From Candidatus Rokuibacteriota bacterium (lineage in GTDB: Bacteria > Methylomirabilota > Methylomirabilia > Rokubacteriales > JACPHL01): 7,617 nt of DNA. Under the pieces are notes generated by a model, which saw nothing but the letters and a program-made list of their open reading frames with translations, searched no databases and was not told the origin of the DNA. Positions 1-7,004 of this stretch are shown piece after piece (the first letter of the stretch is position 1; each line of letters starts with the position of its first letter). Made by a program: the position numbers and the translations under genes. Location: the NCBI GenBank assembly GCA_016188625.1, contig JACPHL010000061.1:1-7617 (forward strand). Direction: 5' to 3'.

Positions 1-1
1 C

Positions 2-184
2 GAGCTGACTGAGGCCGACAGCCAGGTGGAGCTGGATCGGCGGAGGCCGGGACAGAGCGCCATCACCACCCCGCGGCAGGAGGAGGACCGCGCGCAGATC
101 CTCAGTGGGGTGTTCGAGGGGAAGACGCTGGGGAGTCCCATCTGCGTTCTGGTGTGGAACAAGGATGCGCGGCCCGATGACTAC
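2..184 (+). pseudogene. aroC: Chorismate synthase fragment (5' part, N-terminal residues)
   Basis: Chorismate synthase makes chorismate from 5-enolpyruvylshikimate-3-phosphate, the last step of the shikimate pathway, using reduced FMN. Frame 2 from the left edge reads [19 protein letters not shown], then [20 protein letters not shown] and NKDARPDDY. This matches the conserved early region of AroC, about residues 35-90 of the E. coli enzyme, including the LDRRRPG signature. In normal AroC the text after the NxDxRxxDY motif continues toward an FRPGHADYTY-like block. Here that block is absent and the reading changes at about base 185 to transmembrane sequence. Roughly three quarters of the enzyme, including most FMN and substrate contacts, is missing. 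The gene's own start lies left of the window. Confidence in the homology is high. Whether the break is biological or an assembly error cannot be told from one sequence. Confidence 0.85.
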
Positions 185-970
185 CTGCTGTTCCTGGGCC
201 GATTCACCGAGGCCAAGGGCGTGATCCAGGCGGTCATCGGGGTAACCCTGGTCTGGTTCTTCGCCTGGTGGCTCGGCGGCAAGATGCGGCTGGACGACAA
301 GCTACGGGCGGTGATGGCCACCTCGGTGTCCATCTGCGGCGTCTCGGCCGCCATCGCCGCCACCGGGTCGGTCCTGGCGAAGAAGGAGCAGCTCTCCTAC
401 ACGGTGGCGCTGGTGTTGCTCTTCGCCCTGCCGCTCATGGTGCTCATGCCGTGGATGGTCGGCGTCCTGGGCCTGAACCAGGTCGTGGGGGGCGCCTGGA
501 TCGGCGGCAACATCGACACCACGGCGGCGGTGGTGGGGGCGGGGGCCCTGGCGGGGAAGGAGGCGCTGCAGGTTGCTACGGTGGTGAAGCTCTCCCAGAA
601 CGCCATCATCGGCTTCGCGGCGTTCTTCCTGGCCCTGTACTGGGTGCTGGCGGTGGAGCGGAAGCCCGACGAGCGGCCGTCGCCCATGGTGATCTGGCAC
701 CGGTTCCCGAAGTTTGTCCTCGGGTTCATCGTGGCCTCGATCCTCGGCACCGCCGGGGTCTTCGGGAAGACGCAGCTCGGGGCCATCTCGAACTTCAGCA
801 AGTGGTGCCTGCTCCTAGCGTTCGTCTCCATCGGCCTCGAATTCGCCTTCCGGGAGTTCGGGAAGGTGGGTTGGAAGCCGTTTACGGTGTACCTCAGCGC
901 CACCGTGTTCAACCTGGTGGTGGTGCTCGGGCTGGCGCTCCTGATCTTCGGCGGGTACCTGGGGATCTAA
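2..970 (+). CDS. Chimeric frame: chorismate synthase N-terminal piece fused to YeiH-type putative sulfate exporter C-terminal part (partial at left edge)
   Basis: The frame is open from the left edge, so the GTG at 26 is probably not a real start. Translation from base 2 gives about 61 residues of chorismate synthase, then about 260 residues of an integral membrane protein ending at TAA 968-970. The membrane part resembles the YeiH/UPF0324 (Cons_hypoth698) family, annotated as putative sulfate exporters of the inner membrane. It carries the family-like [14 protein letters not shown] segment (about 320-375) and [18 protein letters not shown] (about 494-550), followed by an ATVVKLSQN motif. About seven or eight hydrophobic segments can be seen, with a polar loop [10 protein letters not shown] near 655-690. 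Full family members have further N-terminal membrane segments, which are missing here, so the exporter is truncated by the fusion. Such a chimera is unlikely to be a working protein. Recognition of the YeiH part is good. Substrate is known only by family annotation. Confidence 0.8.
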   Translation, partial: ELTEADSQVELDRRRPGQSAITTPRQEEDRAQILSGVFEGKTLGSPICVLVWNKDARPDDYLLFLGRFTEAKGVIQAVIGVTLVWFFAWWLGGKMRLDDKLRAVMATSVSICGVSAAIAATGSVLAKKEQLSYTVALVLLFALPLMVLMPWMVGVLGLNQVVGGAWIGGNIDTTAAVVGAGALAGKEALQVATVVKLSQNAIIGFAAFFLALYWVLAVERKPDERPSPMVIWHRFPKFVLGFIVASILGTAGVFGKTQLGAISNFSKWCLLLAFVSIGLEFAFREFGKVGWKPFTVYLSATVFNLVVVLGLALLIFGGYLGI

Positions 971-1111
971 ATTCGCGGCGGGCCGGGCCGGTCGGCGGCG
1001 GCTGTCGGCTCACCGAGCGGGGGCGGGGCTCTCAGGGAGGAGGGATCGGACCTGGCCTGAGCGCCTGATCGCTCCCTCTCCCGGCGACCGGGTCGGGACC
1101 GGAGTCGCGGG

Positions 1112-1717
1112 GTGGACGTACTGCGCCTGTCGGCCTCGGTGGAGATCCGGGCGGGGCCCGAGCGGGTCTTCGCGCTGGTGAGCGACCCACGGAGAAAGGC
1201 CGCCCTGAACCCGAACGTCCAGGTGATCAGGGTGGAGATGGAGGGTGAGGGGCCGGTCGCGGAGGGGAGCCGCTTTTATCATCGCCTTCAGAGAGGGCAG
1301 CGAATCTTCGAGTACAGAAGCCGGGTCATTCGGATGGTTCCGCCGCGCCTCTTCGAGAGCCGGGCGGAGACCGACCCCCCCTTCGAGGTCAGGGTGACGG
1401 TGGAGCCCGCGCCGGAGGGGTGCCGGTTCACGCAGCAGGAGACGCTGGAGGTCGCCCCGGAGCTGCTCGATGCCCTCGAGCCGGTGTCGGTGGGGGGGCG
1501 GACAGTGCGGGAAATGGCGGGATGGCTGACCTTCTTTCCCGGCCCGCGCCAGTTTGGGTTGTACCTTCGGAGCCTCCAGCGTGACCGCCTGGCCCGGAGG
1601 CTCACCCGGGAACTAGAGGCATGGCTCGATGCCATCAAGGCCCACCTCGAGGCCGGGGAAGCATCGCCAGCAGGCGGGGCAGAGGTCGAGAAAAAAGGCA
1701 CCAGAGGCAGCCTGTAA
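1112..1717 (+). CDS. SRPBCC (START-like / polyketide cyclase-type) family protein
   Basis: The 201-residue protein starts at GTG 1112, preceded by a GGAG ribosome binding site at 1101-1104 with a 7-base spacer. Its first half looks like the SRPBCC/START-like fold: an opening beta strand with VEIRAGPERVFALVSDP (residues about 10-26), then strands around EGSRFYHRLQ, FEYRSRVIRMVPPRLFES and FEVRVTVEPAPEGCRFTQQETLEV. A charged amphipathic helix near residues 152-182 would correspond to the long C-terminal helix that closes the ligand cavity. No signal peptide or membrane segment is visible, so a cytoplasmic location is inferred. Members bind or act on small hydrophobic ligands, and no ligand can be named here. 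The last seven codons and stop lie inside the 3' end of the convergent rnpB gene, an overlap of about 21 bases. The last dozen or so residues (GGAEVEKKGTRGSL) are probably unstructured. The 141-base gap before it shows no clear promoter. Confidence 0.75.
   Translation: MDVLRLSASVEIRAGPERVFALVSDPRRKAALNPNVQVIRVEMEGEGPVAEGSRFYHRLQRGQRIFEYRSRVIRMVPPRLFESRAETDPPFEVRVTVEPAPEGCRFTQQETLEVAPELLDALEPVSVGGRTVREMAGWLTFFPGPRQFGLYLRSLQRDRLARRLTRELEAWLDAIKAHLEAGEASPAGGAEVEKKGTRGSL
1691..1696 (-). terminator. U-tract directly after rnpB P1 helix
   Basis: Six T residues (minus strand) follow immediately after the 3' strand of the 16-bp P1 helix. A GC-rich helix followed by a U-run resembles an intrinsic terminator, but the other helix strand lies about 300 nt upstream, so the whole folded RNA would have to act as the hairpin. 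The same six bases encode two Lys codons of the SRPBCC gene on the other strand. This is an inference from position only. Confidence 0.45.
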
Positions 1718-2015
1718 GCCGGGTTCTGTTCCCCGGGCGGTGTCCCGGCCCGGGGCGATGGTCATTCCTCTAGGAGGCCGGTTACCCGACCCCTCCAGCG
1801 GCCTGACAGCCCGGTCACCCGGGCTGCTGGTGAGCTCTTACCTCACCGTTTCACCCTTACCTCGAGCCCCGAAGGGCCCGAGGCGGTCTGCTCTCTGTGG
1901 CACTGTCCGTGGGGTCGCCCCCCCTGGGCGTTACCCAGCACCCTGCCCTGTGGAGCCCGGACTTTCCTCCCGCCCGCTCGCGCGGGCCGGCGACCATCCG
2001 GCTGCCTCTGGTGCC
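1697..2015 (-). ncRNA. rnpB: RNase P RNA, bacterial type A, with an internal block missing
   Basis: This is the catalytic RNA of RNase P, which cleaves 5' leaders from pre-tRNAs. On the minus strand the conserved GGAGGAAAGTCCGGGCTCC (1970-1952) and ACAGAACCCGGCTTA (1729-1715) form the P4 core. Between them are CAGAGAGCAGACCGCC, AAGGGTGAAACGG and P12 (GGTGAGGTAAGAGCTCACC, 1847-1829). The ends pair perfectly over 16 bp: GGCACCAGAGGCAGCC at 2015-2000 with 1712-1697, forming P1. Other helices visible are a GTGA-capped hairpin (1826-1807, P13-like), a GTAA-capped hairpin (1791-1776, P18-like), and P19 with 8 bp (1755-1748 / 1738-1731). Only 15 bases separate the P13-like and P18-like hairpins. The usual P14, the conserved GGAGCAAG-type strand and P15-P17 are absent, so the RNA is about 319 nt against about 377 in E. 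coli. The true 5' end may be a few to about 25 bases upstream of P1. Confidence 0.95.
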
Positions 2016-2021
2016 TTCTGT

Positions 2022-2035
2022 CAAAGAGCAAAGAG
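2022..2035 (-). repeat. 7-bp perfect tandem repeat in rnpB leader
   Basis: On the minus strand CTCTTTG occurs twice without a gap (2035-2029 and 2028-2022), between the -10-like element and the start of RNase P RNA. The two copies are identical. No function is evident; it may simply be part of the 5' leader. Confidence 0.6.
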
Positions 2036-2045
2036 TTCGTGAGCA

Positions 2046-2074
2046 AGTATACCCTGGAACAGGGGCCGGAGCCA
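2046..2074 (-). promoter_or_regulatory. Probable rnpB promoter (-10 TATACT)
   Basis: Upstream of rnpB the minus strand carries TATACT at 2051-2046, an AT-rich hexamer matching 5 of 6 bases of the sigma-70 -10 consensus in otherwise GC-rich DNA. With a 17-base spacer the -35 position reads TGGCTC (2074-2069), a poor match. One base further out, CTGGCT matches three positions. Transcription would start near 2039, about 24 bases before the P1 helix, so either a short leader is processed or the mature RNA begins further upstream. Confidence 0.45.
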
Positions 2075-2133
2075 GCGGGGGGCGGAACGATCCGGAACGA
2101 TGGGAGCGGGGCTGGGGACTTTTCTGAGGTTCG

Positions 2134-2157
2134 GAAGGGGGGCATCAGCCCCCCTCC
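2134..2157 (-). terminator. GC hairpin at the end of the rnhA-like gene, no U-tract
   Basis: On the minus strand GGAGGGGGGC (2157-2148) pairs with GCCCCCCTTC (2143-2134) in a 10-bp stem with one G-U pair and a four-base TGAT loop. The stop codon TGA (2147-2145) of the RNase H-like gene sits in the loop. No run of U follows, so it is not a classical intrinsic terminator. It could cause pausing, protect the mRNA 3' end or act with a protein factor. It lies between the rnhA-like gene and the rnpB promoter. Confidence 0.4.
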
Positions 2158-2567
2158 GAGTTCGCCCGGCGGGCGCGGTTGGCGAGGCGGTCGGCGGCCC
2201 GGTTCTCCTCCCTGGGGATGTGCTCGAGCCGGAAGCTCCTGAAGCGGCCGGCCAGGGCGCGGGCCCGCGCGTGGAGGGGGCGGAGCTTGGCGTCCTTGAC
2301 CCGGTACTCCCCCGAGAACTGGCGGACCAGGAGCTGGGAGTCGGAGCGGATGGTCACCTCGGCGGCCCCGAGCCGGCGGGCCTTCTCGAGCGCGGCGAGG
2401 AGGGCCCGGTACTCCGCCTGGTTGTTCGTGACCTCGCCGATCGCCTCCCCCCAGGCCTCGACGACCTGCCCCGCGCCGTTCAGGACGACGACCCCGATGG
2501 CGCCGGGGCCGGGGTTCCCCAGGACCGAGCCGTCGATGTAGATGGTCAGGGGGCCGGCGGGGGCCAT
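2145..2567 (-). CDS. Ribonuclease HI family protein (RNase H fold)
   Basis: The 140-residue protein has the RNase H fold and would cleave the RNA strand of RNA-DNA hybrids, for example primers or R-loops in the cytoplasm. The four acidic catalytic positions are visible: D12 in IYIDGSVLGNPGPG, E52 in TNNQAEYRALLAAL, D76 in RSDSQLLVRQ and D126 in EENRAADRLAN. The IYIDGS...GNPGPGAIGVV opening and H116 in LEHIPREEN fit the short prokaryotic RNase HI-like group (also called reverse transcriptase-like) rather than classical E. coli RnhA, which carries an additional basic handle region. Start ATG 2567 lies 7 bases after the stop of the zinc-ribbon gene with no strong ribosome binding site, so it is probably translated by coupling. 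Pairing of a zinc-ribbon gene with such an RNase H gene and rnpB recurs in several GC-rich Gram-negative groups, as I recall. Enzyme activity itself is inferred. Confidence 0.92.
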   Translation of the reverse strand: MAPAGPLTIYIDGSVLGNPGPGAIGVVVLNGAGQVVEAWGEAIGEVTNNQAEYRALLAALEKARRLGAAEVTIRSDSQLLVRQFSGEYRVKDAKLRPLHARARALAGRFRSFRLEHIPREENRAADRLANRARRANSEGG

Positions 2568-2574
2568 CGGCGGC

Positions 2575-3279
2575 CTACGCCACCCAGTAGAGGATGCGGC
2601 CGCAGCTCTCGCAGGCGAGGACCGTCTGGTTCAGCCGGACCTCCTGGAAGTGCTGGGGGGTGAGGGCGACGTGGCAGCCGGCGCAGATCCCGCCCTGGAC
2701 CGGGACCACGGCGAGGCCGCCCCGGCCCCGGAGGAGCCGCCGGTAGGTGGCCAGCACATCCCGCGGGACATCGCGACTCAGGCTCTCCCGCTCGCCCCGG
2801 ACCTGGGCGAGCGCGGCCTCGGCCTCGCGGAGCTCCCCCTGGGCCCGGGTCTCCTCGACCCCGCCCGCCTGCTCCCGGGCGTGGAGGCGGGCCTCGGCCT
2901 CGGCGATCTCGCGGGTGATCCGCTCCTGGGCCTCCATGAGCGAGAGGATCTCCTCCTCGATCCGGGCCTTCTCCACCTTGAGCGTCTCGATCTCCGCCAG
3001 GACCGCCGAGTACTCCTTGTTGGTCTTGACCTCGTAGAGCCTGGCCTCGCACTTGGCCCGCTGGCTCGCCTGGTAGTCCAGCTCCTTCTCCTTGGCGCGG
3101 GTCTCCTTCTTGATCTCGTCGAGCTGGGCGCGCAGGCGCTCGACCTCGCGCCGGGCCTCGAGGGTGGTGTCGCGGACGGTCTGGATCCTGGCCGGGATCG
3201 CCTCGAGCTGCCGCTCCAGCCCGGCGATCCGGGTGTCTAGCGCCTGGAGGTCGATGAGGATGCGGAGCTCGTGGTCCAT
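2575..3279 (-). CDS. C4-type zinc ribbon coiled-coil protein (COG1579 / zf-RING_7 family)
   Basis: The 234-residue protein begins [18 protein letters not shown], as is typical of the COG1579 family. Residues about 5-165 form a long antiparallel coiled coil rich in E, R, K and A, with the family signature [18 protein letters not shown] near residues 84-101. The C-terminus is a zinc ribbon with four cysteines, C199 and C202 (CAGC) and C223 and C226 (CESC), followed by GRILYWVA. Full length is as expected. Proposed roles in the family concern nucleic acid or protein scaffolding; its best studied relative is the Helicobacter FlgZ-type protein. The biochemical role is not established for this branch. 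ATG 3279 follows the CCA end of the tRNA by only 8 bases (GCGCTTCC) and has no Shine-Dalgarno sequence, so once the tRNA is cut out the mRNA would be nearly leaderless. The start is supported by family alignment from memory. The rnhA-like gene follows after a 7-base gap. Confidence 0.9.
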   Translation of the reverse strand: MDHELRILIDLQALDTRIAGLERQLEAIPARIQTVRDTTLEARREVERLRAQLDEIKKETRAKEKELDYQASQRAKCEARLYEVKTNKEYSAVLAEIETLKVEKARIEEEILSLMEAQERITREIAEAEARLHAREQAGGVEETRAQGELREAEAALAQVRGERESLSRDVPRDVLATYRRLLRGRGGLAVVPVQGGICAGCHVALTPQHFQEVRLNQTVLACESCGRILYWVA

Positions 3280-3287
3280 GGAAGCGC

Positions 3288-3362
3288 TGGTGGGCCCACC
3301 CGGACTCGAACCAGGACCGACCGGTTATGAGCCGGTGGCTCTGCCAGTTGAGCTATGGGCCC
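3288..3362 (-). tRNA. tRNA with anticodon CAT (probably tRNA-Ile2, else elongator tRNA-Met), CCA encoded
   Basis: A complete cloverleaf is readable on the minus strand. Acceptor stem GGGCCCA (3362-3356) pairs with TGGGCCC; the D arm is GCTC-AACTGGCA-GAGC. The anticodon stem is ACCGG/CCGGT with loop CTCATAA (anticodon CAT at 3329-3327). The variable loop is four bases (CGGT), the T arm is CCTGG-TTCGAGT-CCGGG, discriminator A, then encoded CCA at 3290-3288. The 1-72 G-C pair and the lack of three G-C pairs in the anticodon stem exclude initiator tRNA. CAT may be read as Met, or as Ile (AUA) after lysidine modification by TilS. The GGGCCC acceptor and the CGG-CTCATAA-CCG anticodon arm look more like bacterial tRNA-Ile2, but this is a comparison from memory. 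It has its own promoter and is probably cotranscribed with the zinc-ribbon gene. Confidence 0.95.
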
Positions 3363-3372
3363 GCCGTCCCGA

Positions 3373-3401
3373 CGTATACCAGATTTTCCCGACACGGTCA
3401 A
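3373..3401 (-). promoter_or_regulatory. Sigma-70 promoter for the tRNA and downstream genes
   Basis: Within the 58 bases between the rpoD stop and the tRNA the minus strand reads TTGACC (3401-3396), a 17-base spacer, then TATACG (3378-3373). The -35 matches 5 of 6 and the -10 matches 4 of 6 of the sigma-70 consensus, and a TG one base before the -10 (TGG-TATACG) gives an extended -10. The predicted start near 3367 leaves a leader of only about 5 bases before the tRNA. Spacing, AT content and position all agree, so this is the best promoter in the window. Confidence 0.75.
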
Positions 3402-3420
3402 ACCACGCCCCTCCGCATCC

Positions 3421-5171
<1,751 letters not shown>

Positions 5172-5175
<4 letters not shown>

Positions 5176-7004
5176 GGACGCACGCCTCCCTCGATCATCG
5201 GATCGGATCTCCCCGCGGCCATCTCCCGGATCTGCCGGGCCTCGGCCTGGAGGGCGAGCTGCAGATCGGCCAGCCCAGGATCCCCCGCGGCCTGGGCGCG
5301 GGCGATGGCCTGGGTCATCTCGCGGACGCGGCGCATCCGGTGCCGGAGCTCGAGCCGGTGCCGGAGCTCGCCGATGAGCTGCCCGGGCTCGGGCCACTCC
5401 CGCTCCTCGATCAGGAGCCCGGTCAGGAGCGCCCGCTCGGCCTCGGCCTCGAGCCGGCTCACGAGGCCTTCGGGGGGGACCTCGGCGTGCGCCAGCAGCG
5501 CGCCCAGGATCGCCCGGAGCCCCGGGTGAGTCACATCCTCGGCCGCGAGGCTCCCGCCGAGGGCCTGCCGCGCCTCGGGGCGCTGGAGGAGGAGCTGGAC
5601 GAGATCGCGCTCGAAGGCGACCGGCGCGGGCTCGGCGGGCGACGGCGGGGTCGCAGGCCGTCGCGGGGCGGCCTGGAGCCGCTGGGCCTCGAACCAGAGC
5701 TGGGTGGGATCCACCCCGAGTCGCCGGGCCGCCTCGCCGGCCAGCTCGGCGGCCTCCTGGGCGTCCTGGACCTTCGAGAGCATCAGGGCGATCCGGGCGA
5801 AGGCGGTCGTCCGGCCGCGGGCCGTCCCCGTCTCCTCCTCGGCCAGGATCCGCTCGAGGGCGTAGCCGAGGAGGTTCCGCGCCGCGCCGAGCCGCTCCCG
5901 GAAGGCCTCGGCCCCCTCGCGGCGGAGGAAGGTGTCGGGGTCGTGGCCCGCGGGCAGGGTGGCGACCCGGAGCCGGAAGCCGCCGGCCGTGAAGGCCCCG
6001 GTCCGGCTCACCGCCCACGCCAGGGGGGCCCCGGACTGCTCGAGCAGCTCCTCGGCTCGCCGTGCGGCCTCGGCGCCGGCCCGGTCGGCATCGAAGAAGA
6101 GGACCGCCTCATCGGCGTAGCGGCGCAGGAGCCCGAGCTGGGACGCCGTGAGCGCGGTCCCCAGCACGGCCACCGTCTCGCCGAAGCCGGCCTGGTGGGC
6201 CGCGAGGCAGTCGAAGTACCCCTCGACGAGGAGGGCGCGCCGCGTCGCGGCCATCCGCTCCCGGGCCAGGGCGAAGGCGTAGAGGGTCTGCCCCTTCTGG
6301 TAGAGCGGGGTATCGGGGGAGTTCAGGTACTTCGGCTCCTCGCCCGCCAGCGCCCGGCCGCCGAAGGCGATGACCCGCCCCTGGGGATCGCCGATCGGGA
6401 AGAGGAGCCGGCCGCGGAAGCGGTCGTAGTGGCCCGGGCCGGTCTGGCGGGGGAGGACGAGCCCCGCCAGCTCGAGGGTCGCCACCTCGAGCCCCTCCGC
6501 CCGGGCGGCCGCCAGGAGGGTGTCCCACCCCTCCGGGGCGTAGCCGAGCCGGAAGGTCCGCGCCAGCGCCTCGCCGATCCCCCGCTCGGCCAGGTAGCGG
6601 CGCGCCCGCTCCGCGTCCGGCCGCTCCCAGAGCCAGGCCTGGTAGCGACCGGCCGCCCACTCCATGGCCCGGTAGAGGGTCTCCCGAAGGCCGTCGTCCC
6701 TGGCCGGCCGATCGGCGGGGAGCCCGACGCCGACGCGCTCGGCCAGCCGCCGGACCGCCTCGGGGAAGGTCGCCCGCTCCACCCGCATGAGGAACCCGAA
6801 GGCGTCCCCGCCGACGCCGCAGCCGAAGCAGTGGAAGATCCCGCGGCTGGGGTTGACCATGAAGGAGGGCGTCTTCTCGGCGTGGAACGGGCAGAGCCCC
6901 TTCCAGTTCGCGCCGGCCTTCTTGAGGGGGACGTGGGCGGAGACGAGCTCCACGAGGTCGAGCCGGCTCCGGATCTCGTCGAGCAGCTCGGGGGAGAAGC
7001 TCAC
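5172..7004 (-). CDS. dnaG: DNA primase DnaG
   Basis: The 610-residue primase makes RNA primers at the replication fork, working with the DnaB helicase. The N-terminal CHC2 zinc domain has C38-P-F-H41 and C59-F-G-C62, with [20 protein letters not shown] just ahead of the second pair. The catalytic core includes [20 protein letters not shown] (about 194-213) and [16 protein letters not shown] (about 223-238). The Toprim motifs are LLVEGYFD (E261, D265) and LFFDADRAG (D305, D307). After a proline-rich linker (about 446-461) comes the helicase-binding domain, from [18 protein letters not shown] on. The start is GTG 7004, preceded by GGGAGG with a 7-base spacer; the first residues [20 protein letters not shown] match the family N-terminus. 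The GTG overlaps the mutS2 Smr stop as GTGA, and the stop overlaps the rpoD ATG as ATGA. The frame remains open upstream to beyond 7508 because of the mutS2 lesion, but that part is not primase. The gene itself looks intact. Confidence 0.97.

Noticed and set aside
268-1068. 266-codon + strand frame overlapping the YeiH part
   Set aside because: It is an out-of-frame shadow rich in G, R, H and P, while the other frame has recognisable membrane segments and family motifs.
1039-1092. Hairpins between yeiH and the SRPBCC gene (GAGGGATCG with CGCTCCCTC; CCCGG-CGA-CCGGG)
   Set aside because: One stem has a mismatch and a 21-base loop, the other is only 5 bp, and no U-tract follows. Such pairings are common by chance in GC-rich DNA.
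2019-2024. Perfect TTGACA (-35-like) on the minus strand just before rnpB P1
   Set aside because: A -10 at 17-18 bases would fall in CCGGAT inside rnpB, which is not AT-rich, and the start would be inside the RNA.
1629-2145. Several small open frames across rnpB and its leader
   Set aside because: They overlap a well-supported structured RNA and show no protein family features.
5176-6018. N-terminal extension of the rpoD frame to 865 residues
   Set aside because: The extension lies wholly inside dnaG and is R/P/G/A-rich. Sigma region 1.1 begins at ATG 5175, which has a ribosome binding site and overlaps the dnaG stop.
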